A DNA stretch of 32,555 nucleotides from contig JABGQU010000019.1 of NCBI GenBank assembly GCA_018648605.1, positions 1-32,555 on the forward strand. Reading direction: 5' to 3'. Shown in pieces: positions 22,827-30,653 of this stretch (its first letter is position 1; each line of letters begins with the position of its first letter). The DNA comes from Anaerolineae bacterium. Lineage in GTDB: Bacteria; Chloroflexota; Anaerolineae; Anaerolineales; Villigracilaceae. A program made the position numbers and the translations under genes. The notes under the pieces were generated by a model. The model had not been told where the DNA came from, ran no database searches, and saw only the letters and a program-made list of their open reading frames with translations.

Positions 22827-23756
22827 ATGATGAAATCTGTACGAAAATTCTTGATGCTAATTGTAGTTTTAGGTCTGCTTGCGGGAATCCCTGCACAGGC
22901 TCAGGGTACAGCTTCACGCTTTTTTGATGAAACAAAGCATTATGTTCAAGGGGCTTTTTTGCGATTTTATGAAAATACCGAAGATGCAAAAATTCTTTTT
23001 GGGTATCCGCTTACTGAAGAGTTTTTAAATTCTGAAGGTGTTTTAGTGCAGTATTTTCAGCGCGTTCGTCTTGAAATGAAAGAAGATGGGGTTGTGCGTT
23101 TATCGCCATTAGGGCAATTGACTTACAAAAGCGGTGGTGTACAGCTTAAATTTAACAACCCATTGGCTTGTCGCACTTATCAGACAAATTTTTTGGTTTG
23201 TTTTACTTTTCTTGAGTTTTTCGAAGCACATGGCGGCGTAACGCTTTTAGGGGACCCGATCTCTTCTTTTGAGTTTCAGGATAATAAAATCGTTCAATAC
23301 TTCGAAAATGGACGTTTGGAGTGGAATCCATCCAATCCTGAGGGACAGCGTGTTGTAACCAGCGATTTGGGATTAGGCTATTTTGAGAAGATAGGTGAGG
23401 ACCGAGCACTGCTTAATCCTGTTGAATTTCTTAACGAGAATATAAGAATTGTAGAACTTAACGTAAATGTTTTTCTTGAGAAGACTGTTGCTGATGCGAC
23501 AGATGAGCAATTGATCTATGTTGTTGTTCAAGATCAAACATCAGAACCTCTGAAAGATGTAGAAGGGTATGCGATAGTCCATTGGACAACCGGAGAAATA
23601 GAAACTTTGCCGATCAGGACAGGCGATACTGGCGTTTCAACACTGGTATTGCCTGTAAAAGATCAGATTTACGGCGAGTCTGTGGTAATTAAAATCTTTG
23701 TTTCTCATAAAGGATTGGAAGGACAAACTAGCACCTCTTTCCGAATTTGGTATTAA
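22827..23756 (+). CDS. Secreted repeat protein of Chloroflexi type
   Basis: This 309-aa exported protein has no known function. A signal peptide (KFLMLIVVLGLLAGIPAQAQ, likely cut after AQA) is followed by two related repeats: RFYENTEDAKILFGYPLTEEF...VQYFQRVRLE, and FFEAHGGVTLLGDPISSFEF...VQYFENGRLE. Repeats of this form are familiar from Anaerolineae envelope proteins. The C-terminal ~100 residues look like an all-beta domain (LNVNVFLEKTVADATDEQLIYVVVQD). I start at ATG 22827 because the signal peptide begins there. The longer ORF in the track adds 26 residues read from the promoter region. A second ATG follows at 22830. Confidence 0.82.
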   Translation: MMKSVRKFLMLIVVLGLLAGIPAQAQGTASRFFDETKHYVQGAFLRFYENTEDAKILFGYPLTEEFLNSEGVLVQYFQRVRLEMKEDGVVRLSPLGQLTYKSGGVQLKFNNPLACRTYQTNFLVCFTFLEFFEAHGGVTLLGDPISSFEFQDNKIVQYFENGRLEWNPSNPEGQRVVTSDLGLGYFEKIGEDRALLNPVEFLNENIRIVELNVNVFLEKTVADATDEQLIYVVVQDQTSEPLKDVEGYAIVHWTTGEIETLPIRTGDTGVSTLVLPVKDQIYGESVVIKIFVSHKGLEGQTSTSFRIWY

Positions 23757-23793
23757 CACAGAAACGTTTTGTATGAATTGAAAAAGAACGTAG

Positions 23794-23816
23794 AGCCGTC
23801 CGAAGGGCGGCTTTTT
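23794..23816 (+). terminator. Terminator after the secreted repeat protein
   Basis: AGCCGTCC pairs with GGGCGGCT (one G-T wobble, loop GAA) and is followed by five T. It lies about 37 bases after the stop codon. The following ~130 bases before the SPFH gene hold no gene and no convincing promoter. Confidence 0.78.
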
Positions 23817-23946
23817 GATTCTGATAAATTTCCAATGATAGGATGAAGCTTTGCATGGTATTATCGGATTCGGTTAGTTTATGAACTCGTCTAGATGTTT
23901 TTTAGCATCGCGAGATTTTATTTATATTGTTCACACGGAGGTTTGA

Positions 23947-24984
23947 ATGAATATCGCTCTCTTATTTAAAGGTTTAGCCAGCCTTTCCTGGTTTGCTGTT
24001 CTTGCTGTTCTCGGTATTTTAGTAATGCGAGCATCAAGACAACAACCCACAAAAGGGCTCTCATCGCTCTTGGTTGGTGTACTTATTTTTGCATCGGTTA
24101 TTTCGATCATTAGTGCAGGGATTGTTTTTATCGAGCCGAATGAACGCGCAGTTGTCGTTTCGCCTTATGCTTTCCGCGCCCCAAATGGGTATCTCGAAGA
24201 AGCAATCACACCCGGTTTGCGCTGGATTGTTCCCGGTGAGAATGCACGTATTTATTCTATATCGCGCCAGACCTATACCATGTCTGCGGCATCTGCTGAA
24301 GGTACTGTTGTTGGAGATGATTCCATTCGCGCTCGTACTGAAGATGGACAAGAAGTCTTTATTGATGCTTCGGTTATTTTCCAGGTAGATTCTACTAAAG
24401 TTACTCAGCTACATATTGAGTGGGCGAGTCGTTATCTGAATGAGCTTGTTCGCCCAACAACGCGCGGTATTGTCCGTGATGTGGCATCTCAATATGGGAT
24501 CGAAGAAATCGTTAGTTCTCAACGAGCCTCTTTGGAGAGCGCCATTACCGAGTCAATGGCAGAGAAGTTTCTCGAAAACAATCTCATCCTCGTTGATTTT
24601 GTCTTGCGTGATATTCACTTTAGTGCAGAATATGCCGTAGCTGTTGAACAGAAGCAAATTGCTGAACAGCAGGCGCAACAAGCTTTCTTTGTGGTCGAAT
24701 CGAAGAAGCAAGAAGCAGAGCAAGCACGTCAGATAGCACAAGGTCAGGCGGATGCCGCTGTTATTTCAGCGCAAGGTGAAGCGGACGCACGTATTATCCA
24801 AGCTGAGGCTGAAGCTGCTGCACTTGAATTGATCAGCAATGCCATTAAGAATAATCCCGATCTGCTGACTTACGAATATATCCAGAAACTTTCTGCAGAT
24901 ATTGATGTGATGTTATTACCAAGCGATTCACCTTTCCTGTTCCCACTACCTGGTGCGAATGCGGACACAGGGTTGCCTCAATAA
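23947..24984 (+). CDS. Prohibitin-like SPFH domain membrane protein
   Basis: This 345-aa membrane protein has two N-terminal hydrophobic segments (~residues 10-28 and 38-62) followed by an SPFH domain starting at IEPNERAVVVSPYAFRAP, with the prohibitin-like PGLRWIVPGENARIYSISRQTYTMS. The region ~215-285 is an Ala/Glu/Gln coiled coil (AEQQAQQAFFVVESKKQEAEQARQ), ending in NPDLLTYEYIQKLSADIDVMLLP. It is distinct from the slipin at 18662 and has no NfeD neighbour. GGAGG before ATG 23947 is a strong ribosome binding site. A role in membrane organisation or in controlling a membrane protease is inferred from the family only. Confidence 0.92.
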   Translation: MNIALLFKGLASLSWFAVLAVLGILVMRASRQQPTKGLSSLLVGVLIFASVISIISAGIVFIEPNERAVVVSPYAFRAPNGYLEEAITPGLRWIVPGENARIYSISRQTYTMSAASAEGTVVGDDSIRARTEDGQEVFIDASVIFQVDSTKVTQLHIEWASRYLNELVRPTTRGIVRDVASQYGIEEIVSSQRASLESAITESMAEKFLENNLILVDFVLRDIHFSAEYAVAVEQKQIAEQQAQQAFFVVESKKQEAEQARQIAQGQADAAVISAQGEADARIIQAEAEAAALELISNAIKNNPDLLTYEYIQKLSADIDVMLLPSDSPFLFPLPGANADTGLPQ

Positions 24985-25002
24985 ACTCTGTTAGAAATAC
25001 CA

Positions 25003-25031
25003 TTGAGATAGCGGTGCAGGTCTAGTAAAAT
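25003..25031 (+). promoter_or_regulatory. Candidate selD promoter overlapping a terminator hairpin
   Basis: TTGAGA (25003-25008) and TAAAAT (25026-25031) are separated by 17 bases and each matches the sigma-70 consensus at five of six positions. The -10 lies in the loop of the hairpin at 25008-25045. Confidence 0.5.
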
Positions 25032-25049
25032 AGGCGCACCGCTATTTTT
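25008..25049 (+). terminator. Terminator between the SPFH gene and selD
   Basis: ATAGCGGTGC and GCACCGCTAT are perfect complements around an 18-base loop, followed by five T. It begins 24 bases after the SPFH stop and ends before the AAGGAG site of selD. Confidence 0.75.
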
Positions 25050-25076
25050 ATATAGCAACTCACCAAGGAGAATCTC

Positions 25077-26144
25077 ATGGTAGATGCAGCAAAACCATCT
25101 GGAAAACAAATCCGTCTCACCAGCCTTGCTACATGCGCTGGTTGAGCGTCTAAATTAAGCGCAGAAGCGCTGGCGCAGGTCCTGCGTCCAATTCAAGATA
25201 TTTATCAATCAGAAAGTTATCCCGATCTTTTGGTTGGCATCGGCGACCCAGACGATGCCGCAGCTTGGCGTTTGGATGAAAAGCGTGCCCTCATCGTCAC
25301 TACCGATTTCTTCACCCCGGTTGTCGACGATGCTTATGACTATGGCGCAATCGCGGCTGCCAACAGCCTTTCAGATGCCTACGCAATGGGCGCACGTCCA
25401 TTTCTTGCCCTCAATATAACAGCCCTCCCGAGTAGCCTTCCGCCCGAAGTTTCCAGTGAGATTTTGCGCGGTGGTGCTGAAAAATCCCGCGAGGCAGGCG
25501 TTGTCATTGCAGGCGGACATACCATCACCGATAATGAGCCAAAATATGGACTTGTTGTTTTGGGCTTTGCTGAGATTGACAAAATGATGACCAAAGGTGG
25601 CGCGCGCGTTGGGGATGCGCTCGTGTTGAGCAAACCCATTGGATTTGGCGTGACAACGACCGCACTCAAACAACAGAAAGCCAACCCCGAAGATGTTGCC
25701 GAAGTGGTGGACTGGATGAGCCGCCTCAACAAAACCGCCGCTGAGATCGCTCTGGAATTTGGCGTGCGTGGCGCGACCGACATCACCGGCTTCAGTCTGC
25801 TGGGTCATGCCCATGAAATGGCAGATACTTCTGGCGTAGGCTTTCGCTTCCGCATGTCTAAAGTCCCGCTGACTTCCTGTGCCCGAAAATACGCCGAAAT
25901 GTGGACTTTTCCAGGTGGTTCTTCCGACAATAAACTTTTCTTCGAGAAACACGTTACCTTCGACAAAAGCATCGACGACGAAAACCAGATGCTACTCTTT
26001 GATGCCCAAACAAGTGGTGGGCTACTCTTATCCGTCCCTGCCGAAAAGCTGGATGCTTTACTCGCGCGCGGTAAAGAGCTTGAGCAACCCCTCTGGCATA
26101 TTGGTGAAGTCATTGAAGGCTCTGGCATCAGCGTAGAAAAATAG
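25077..26144 (+). CDS. selD: Selenide, water dikinase containing selenocysteine at an in-frame UGA
   Basis: SelD makes selenophosphate, the selenium donor for selenocysteine and selenouridine synthesis. The ORF track starts at 25230 and misses the N-terminus. The true gene starts at ATG 25077 behind AAGGAG and reads MVDAAKPSGKQIRLTSLATCAG, then UGA at 25143-25145 (codon 23), then ASKLSAEALAQVL, and stays open to TAG 26144 (355 aa). UGA-x-x-Lys aligns with the catalytic Cys17-x-x-Lys20 of E. coli SelD, so the UGA is almost certainly selenocysteine. Later blocks are VGIGDPDDAAAWRL, TTDFFTPVVDD, NSLSDAYAMGARP, AGGHT and TDITGFSLLGHAHEMA. A SECIS-like hairpin follows the UGA. Synthesis needs Sec insertion, so SelD depends on its own product. 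Confidence 0.95.
25172..25188 (+). promoter_or_regulatory. Bacterial SECIS-like hairpin in selD
   Basis: GGCGCAG and CTGCGTC form a seven-base-pair stem (five Watson-Crick pairs next to the loop, one G-T wobble, one outer G-C) around the three-base loop GUC. The loop begins 34 bases after the UGA and starts with GU. Both features fit the published bacterial SECIS model, in which a G or GU opens an apical loop some 16-37 bases downstream. A second possible hairpin, AGCGC/GCGCT with loop AGAA, lies just upstream (25158-25171). Confidence 0.75.
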
Positions 26145-26164
26145 TTGATATTCCTTTCTAATGG

Positions 26165-26170
26165 TATAAT
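26165..26170 (+). promoter_or_regulatory. -10 box directly before the LysM protein gene
   Basis: A perfect TATAAT ends nine bases before ATG 26180. TTGATA at 26145-26150 is a possible -35, but the spacing is only 14 bases. No Shine-Dalgarno is present between the box and the ATG. Confidence 0.5.
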
Positions 26171-26179
26171 TTTGCCCCG

Positions 26180-27331
26180 ATGAGTACAAACGAGAATGTT
26201 TCAAAGACAAAAATCTGCCCAACCTGTGGAACACGCTTGGGCGAGAGTGCAAGCAAGTGTCTGGTCTGCGGCGCAACCTTCGAAATGCCTGGAAAAACAG
26301 CGCAAACGAAGAAATCGGTGCAAGGCAGCACCATGCCAAAGATCACCCTCAGCTTGCCAGCCGCGCTGGGCTTTTTAGCCTTCTTTTTGATCGTCGGTGC
26401 AGGTGCGGTCTATTTTGGTTTACAACAAACAGGCCAGGTAATCCCTCCAACCGACATTCCCACACCAACGGTCACCGTTACCGTCACACCAACAGCCACT
26501 GCAACCCTCACCCCAACGCTTGTCCCCACCCCAACACCGCAGCCACCTTTTGATTATACAGTTGCTTCCGGTGATACTTGTGGTGGCATCGCAGTTGCAT
26601 TTGGGGTTTCGGTACAGAGCATCATCATCCTTAACAATTTGCCCGCCTCCTGTAATAGTTTGGTCATTGGGCAAGCGTTGAAGATCCCATACCCGACGCC
26701 TACAGTAACACCCTTCCCAACAGCAACCTTGGAAGGTATTGCCGCAACAGAAGCAGCCTGTGAAAAAGTTTTAATCACCGTGCAGGAGAACGATACGCTT
26801 TCCAGCATTGCAGCGAATTACGCTGTTCCGCAAGAAGCTGTCAAAGCCTTCAATGGCTTAAGTACCGATACCGTTTTCTTGGGGATGCAGATTCAAATTC
26901 CGCTTTGTATGCGTGCCGCAACACCGGGACCGACCCCAACACCGACCACGCCGCCTCCTTACCCCGCCCCGAACTTGCTACTGCCCGCCGATGGTGCCTC
27001 TTTCACCCTGGCAGATGACGTGGTCACCCTGCAATGGGCATCTATCGGTGTTATACGTGATAACGAAGTTTATCAAGTCACCGTTGAAGACGTGACCGAA
27101 GGCGAAGGACGCAGACTGATCGAATATGTGACCGACACGAAATTTATCGTTCCGGTTACCTTCCGCCCGGAAGACAATTTACCACATGTTATGCGCTGGA
27201 ACGTTACCACTGTGCGACAAGCTGGTACAGATGAACAAGGTGAGCCGATTTGGGAATCAGCAGGAGCCTTGAGTAAAGAACGCGTTTTCTCGTGGACGGG
27301 CGCTGCACCTGAAGCAACCCAAGCCCCATAA
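26180..27331 (+). CDS. Zinc-ribbon, single-TM, double-LysM envelope protein
   Basis: This 383-aa protein has a modular layout. A cytoplasmic zinc ribbon (CPTCGTRLGESASKCLVCG, residues ~14-32) is followed by one membrane helix (LPAALGFLAFFLIVGAGAVYF), a Pro/Thr-rich linker, two LysM domains (YTVASGDTCGGIAVAFGVSV and ITVQENDTLSSIAANYAVPQ), a second Pro/Thr stretch and a C-terminal beta-rich domain (PAPNLLLPADGASFTLADDVV). LysM domains bind peptidoglycan or other GlcNAc polymers, so the protein probably links the cell wall with the cytoplasm. It follows selD by 35 bases but has its own -10 box. A strong terminator follows. Confidence 0.88.
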   Translation: MSTNENVSKTKICPTCGTRLGESASKCLVCGATFEMPGKTAQTKKSVQGSTMPKITLSLPAALGFLAFFLIVGAGAVYFGLQQTGQVIPPTDIPTPTVTVTVTPTATATLTPTLVPTPTPQPPFDYTVASGDTCGGIAVAFGVSVQSIIILNNLPASCNSLVIGQALKIPYPTPTVTPFPTATLEGIAATEAACEKVLITVQENDTLSSIAANYAVPQEAVKAFNGLSTDTVFLGMQIQIPLCMRAATPGPTPTPTTPPPYPAPNLLLPADGASFTLADDVVTLQWASIGVIRDNEVYQVTVEDVTEGEGRRLIEYVTDTKFIVPVTFRPEDNLPHVMRWNVTTVRQAGTDEQGEPIWESAGALSKERVFSWTGAAPEATQAP

Positions 27332-27353
27332 TTCAAACAAAACTAATTAAATC

Positions 27354-27386
27354 AAAAAGCTGCGGAGAAATCCGCAGCTTTTTTTT
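27354..27386 (+). terminator. Terminator of the LysM protein gene
   Basis: AAGCTGCGGA pairs perfectly with TCCGCAGCTT around a GAAA loop and is followed by six further T. A-richness on the other side could let it also stop tsaD transcripts coming from the right. Confidence 0.88.
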
Positions 27387-27399
27387 ATGTTTTCTCTCT

Positions 27400-27490
27400 A
27401 CCCTTTCGGGCACGCGTGCGAGGAGGGCTTTAGCCCAACGCGGAAGTCACATAATAATCAATTAGAGATTGCTTCGCTCGCAATGATGAT
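27400..27490. repeat. Small palindrome-rich interspersed sequence
   Basis: This non-coding stretch between convergent genes holds GGGCTTTAGCCC and ATTGCTTCGCTCGCAAT, two short inverted repeats of the kind scattered through environmental bacterial genomes. No gene is supported in 27387-27511. Confidence 0.45.
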
Positions 27491-27511
27491 AGGTAGTAGG
27501 CAGAAAAATCC

Positions 27512-28531
27512 TTATATCTGTGACAGTGGCCACGTTGGGCGGACATCAAGATCAAGGCTGTCGATCTGTCCATGCACAAAACGCTGATGCCCCGCTGCGG
27601 CGATCATGGCGGCATTATCGGTGCACAGCGAAAGTTTGGGGATATTGACGGGGAATTCATCCTGCCCCATGAAAGCCTCACGGATAGCCGTATTTGCAGA
27701 GACGCCACCTGCGACCAGTATTTCTTTCGCGCCATATTCGCGTGCAGCTTTAATCGTCTTTGTGAAGACTACATCCACAACGGCGGCTTGAAAGCCGGCA
27801 GCCAGATTGGCGACGGGGAGTGTTCCTTCTTTTTCGAGTTTACGCACTTCGCGCAGGACGGCGGTTTTTAGCCCGCTGAAGGAGAAATCGTAGCTTTTAC
27901 CGAGCCATGAGCGCGGGAATTTGAAAGAGGTTGGATCACCGTTGAGCGCCGCTTTCTGGATTGAAGGCCCGCCGGGATAGGGCAACCCCAACATGCGGGC
28001 GACTTTATCGAAGGCTTCACCAGCTGCATCGTCGAGAGTGCCGCCGAGACGTTGATATTGTAAATGGTCAGTCATCAGGTTGAGTTCGGAGTGTCCGCCA
28101 GAGACGAGCAACGCCATGATGGGAAATTGTGGCTCTGGGGGCGCCTCATCTTTGGCATCATGCACCCAGGCTGAATAAAGATGCCCCTCGAGATGGTTAA
28201 CGCCCACGAGTGGACGTCCACTACCGAGCACCAAGCCTTTCGCTGCGTTCATGCCGACGACCAGCGACCCAGCCAAACCGGGGCCGCGCGTCACGGCGAT
28301 AGCATCCACATCCCCAAGGGTGAGATGAGCATCTGCCAGAGTCTGCTCGATGACGGGGGTGATGCTGAGCACATGCTGGCGGGAGGCGACTTCGGGGTAA
28401 ACGCCGCCAAAGCGGGCGTGCATCTCCATTTGCGAGGCGACGGTGGAGGCGAGCAGTGCGCGCCCGTCTTCAAGGACGGCGGCGGCGGTTTCGTCGCAGG
28501 ATGTTTCTATGGCGAGGATTCGAATGGTCAT
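27512..28531 (-). CDS. tsaD: tRNA N6-threonylcarbamoyladenosine transferase TsaD
   Basis: TsaD transfers the threonylcarbamoyl group to A37 of ANN-decoding tRNAs, working with TsaB and TsaE. The N-terminal ILAIETSCDETAAAV is the family hallmark. The metal-binding NHLEGHLYSAW carries the two histidines, with LLVSGGHSEL, SGLKTAVLR and LVAGGVSANTAIR further along. The 339-aa length is normal. It is the last gene of a minus-strand cluster after the lipoprotein gene, with a 12-base gap. No TsaB or TsaE gene lies in the window. Confidence 0.97.
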   Translation of the reverse strand: MTIRILAIETSCDETAAAVLEDGRALLASTVASQMEMHARFGGVYPEVASRQHVLSITPVIEQTLADAHLTLGDVDAIAVTRGPGLAGSLVVGMNAAKGLVLGSGRPLVGVNHLEGHLYSAWVHDAKDEAPPEPQFPIMALLVSGGHSELNLMTDHLQYQRLGGTLDDAAGEAFDKVARMLGLPYPGGPSIQKAALNGDPTSFKFPRSWLGKSYDFSFSGLKTAVLREVRKLEKEGTLPVANLAAGFQAAVVDVVFTKTIKAAREYGAKEILVAGGVSANTAIREAFMGQDEFPVNIPKLSLCTDNAAMIAAAGHQRFVHGQIDSLDLDVRPTWPLSQI

Positions 28532-28543
28532 GATTGAGTCTTT

Positions 28544-29335
28544 CTATCGTTCTATGGTGTTGTCGTAATCATCCATGCAGTGCGATATCCAGGTGGTGGG
28601 GAAGTTGAAGGCTTGGATTTCACTGCAATAGGGGATGCCTTGCCCGATATAGGCGATGATCCATGTGCCGGAGCTATCTTTGCCAGCGAACCAACCTGCG
28701 CCTGACATCTCGCCGACTTTTTTGACGCCGCCTGTTGCTACTGTGCCCGTATTCGTGCCCATAGAGAAATCTAATTCTGCGGCTGTCCAGCCGAGTTTTG
28801 CCAGCAATGCCTGCTTAATGGCTTCTTCGTCTGTTAATGTGGGTTGCCCAAGAGCAACTGTGTTCCCTGAAGCATCTACACAATGTGAAATCCATGTGGT
28901 GGGGAAGTTGAAAGCCTGAATGTCGACACAATTTGGGATGCCTTGCCCAATATGGGCGATGATCCACTTGCCAGCACTGTCCTTCCCTGCAAACCAGGCC
29001 GCGCCCTGCATTTCGCCGACTTTTTTGACGCCGCCACGTGCGAGCGTGCCGGTGTTATCACCCATGGAAAAATCTAATTCTGCGGCTGTCCAGCCGAGCT
29101 TTACCAGCAAGGCTTGCTTGATGGCTTCTTCGTCTGTTAGCGTAGGGGCTGGCGGGGGAGGCTGAGTTGGCGGAGCAGATTGTGGCTGCATGGCTTCTGT
29201 CGTTAGTGCAACCGATGTAGCGATTTTATCTGTATTGGCGGCGGGGGTAGGCGGAGCATCAAAAATACTGCATGCGAAAGTAAAGAGAAGTAATAGTGCA
29301 AGTACCGTTGTAAGATAAAGTCTTTTTTTATTCAT
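28544..29335 (-). CDS. Lipoprotein with two tandem copies of an ~85-residue domain
   Basis: This 263-aa predicted exported lipoprotein has the N-terminus NKKRLYLTTVLALLLLFTFAC, with the lipid-attachment Cys at residue 22 (the lipobox is loose). A Pro-rich linker follows. Residues ~65-156 and ~166-257 are near-identical copies beginning TLTDEEAIKQALL and continuing with LGWTAAELDFSMG, GGVKKVGEM, WFAGKDS, WIIA and FNFPTTWISHC. Each copy has a conserved Cys in the IPxC position and one in ISHC, possibly a disulfide. The function is unknown. AAAGGAG lies upstream of the start. It sits between the M24 peptidase and tsaD. Confidence 0.85.
   Translation of the reverse strand: MNKKRLYLTTVLALLLLFTFACSIFDAPPTPAANTDKIATSVALTTEAMQPQSAPPTQPPPPAPTLTDEEAIKQALLVKLGWTAAELDFSMGDNTGTLARGGVKKVGEMQGAAWFAGKDSAGKWIIAHIGQGIPNCVDIQAFNFPTTWISHCVDASGNTVALGQPTLTDEEAIKQALLAKLGWTAAELDFSMGTNTGTVATGGVKKVGEMSGAGWFAGKDSSGTWIIAYIGQGIPYCSEIQAFNFPTTWISHCMDDYDNTIER
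28565..29143 (-). repeat. Internal tandem duplication in the lipoprotein gene (period ~303 bases)
   Basis: Codons 65-156 (29143-28868) and 166-257 (28840-28565) encode the same domain with an offset of 101 codons. The DNA is also closely similar: long identical stretches such as AATTCTGCGGCTGTCCAGCC occur in both copies. This points to a recent duplication. Confidence 0.85.
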
Positions 29336-29349
29336 TTGATACTCCTTTT

Positions 29350-30591
29350 TTACTTTTTCATCTCCAAAACAAAATCAAAGGGGAATTCTGCCAGCCGCTC
29401 GAAAGCTCCATCGGGGCGGGCATAGTACGTATTCTCAAGACGCATGCCCATCCCGCGCTCTGGATAATATAAACCGGGCTCAATCGTGAAAACCGTGCCA
29501 CGTTGAAGCAGATTGCCATCTTTTACTTCCATCCGTGCCCAAGGGCTCTCGTGGACGTTCACGCCCAGCCCATGCCCCACGCTGTGCACATATCCCTCCA
29601 GCGGCGCCTCGGTATTCAGCGGTGAAGCGTGCCCCTGTGCTTCAAAAAGCTCGCAGGTCAAGCGTTGCAACGCGCCGAAAGGCATATTCACTTCCATTTC
29701 GTCGATGATCTTCTCATAAACAGCGCGCACCTCGTCGTAGAGCTTTTGCTCTGCTTCGGGGGCATAGCCCAGACACCAGGTGCGTGTGAAATCATAAAAA
29801 TAACCGCCGCCTGCTTCACAAGGGAAAATATCAAAGATGATCGTTTTGCCCAAGCGGATCGGATCGGATGGTGTCCCGACCGAGTGCGGGAAACCCGCAT
29901 CTCGACCGATGGCGAAAATCGTCGCTTCGGGATTTTCTGCGCCACGCTCCGCCAACCAAAGATTGATCTTGGCTTTGACATCGGATATGGTCAGCGGCTT
30001 GCCATCCGCCTTTAGAAGAACTTCGTTCTCGTCTACGGTATGTCCCGTTAAAAAGTCTTTTACTTTCCCTACCACCTCGGTCGTGATACGGCCCATCTTA
30101 CGGATGCGCTCAACTTCTTCTTCAGTCTTCGTCTCCATCGCTTGCAGGAAAACCGAATCCATGCCCGATTCACCGATAAATTCGACTTCCGGCATTAACT
30201 TTTGGGCTGCCATCAACATTGAGAAGGAAGGACTTAGGTCAGTCTGCCCATAAACGCCAATCCGCCCGCTGGTCACATCGCAGTCCGTGAGCATCTTTTG
30301 TAAACGTAAGGCAGCCATCATAATAAGATCACCTTTAGATTCTTCACGTAGCTCTTTAAATGAGTATGTACTATAAGAGACCGTTTTCAATCCTGTTTTG
30401 GCAGCTTCTTCACGCTCCATATCATTGTGGAAGAGAGTCGCATCTTTGCCTTGGGGCTTGATGAGTGTTGCATCGTTGACGTGCCCCCCACCGGTCATGT
30501 AATACATCGGGGAGTTATGCTCCGCGTCGCCGAGGACGAGTAGGGTGTCTATATTGCGGTCTTGCATGATTTGGTCGAGGTCAGTTTTCAT
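29350..30591 (-). CDS. M24 family metallopeptidase (Xaa-Pro aminopeptidase-like)
   Basis: This 413-aa cytoplasmic peptidase has the pita-bread fold with an N-terminal creatinase-like domain (~1-150) and a catalytic domain. The five metal ligands are visible as D254 (IIFDIFP), D267 (YFYDFTRTW), H340 (HSVGHGLG), E371 (TIEPGLYYPERG) and E386 (MRLENTYY). The order and spacing match Xaa-Pro dipeptidases and aminopeptidases; the exact specificity cannot be told. AAGGAAG precedes ATG 30591. It lies 62 bases after selA and 14 bases before the lipoprotein gene on the same strand, so it is probably part of that operon. Confidence 0.92.
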   Translation of the reverse strand: MKTDLDQIMQDRNIDTLLVLGDAEHNSPMYYMTGGGHVNDATLIKPQGKDATLFHNDMEREEAAKTGLKTVSYSTYSFKELREESKGDLIMMAALRLQKMLTDCDVTSGRIGVYGQTDLSPSFSMLMAAQKLMPEVEFIGESGMDSVFLQAMETKTEEEVERIRKMGRITTEVVGKVKDFLTGHTVDENEVLLKADGKPLTISDVKAKINLWLAERGAENPEATIFAIGRDAGFPHSVGTPSDPIRLGKTIIFDIFPCEAGGGYFYDFTRTWCLGYAPEAEQKLYDEVRAVYEKIIDEMEVNMPFGALQRLTCELFEAQGHASPLNTEAPLEGYVHSVGHGLGVNVHESPWARMEVKDGNLLQRGTVFTIEPGLYYPERGMGMRLENTYYARPDGAFERLAEFPFDFVLEMKK

Positions 30592-30653
30592 GTATCTTCC
30601 TTCTTGAAACGTACAGTTTTCTTTTGGTTTTTATTCGCGATATTCGCGTTAAA

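Noticed and set aside
25230-26144. ORF-track start of SelD at 25230
   Set aside because: It omits the catalytic N-terminus. The frame continues upstream through the UGA at 25143 to ATG 25077.
27512-28540. Long plus-strand ORFs opposite tsaD
   Set aside because: Shadows of the strongly conserved tsaD frame, with no family resemblance.
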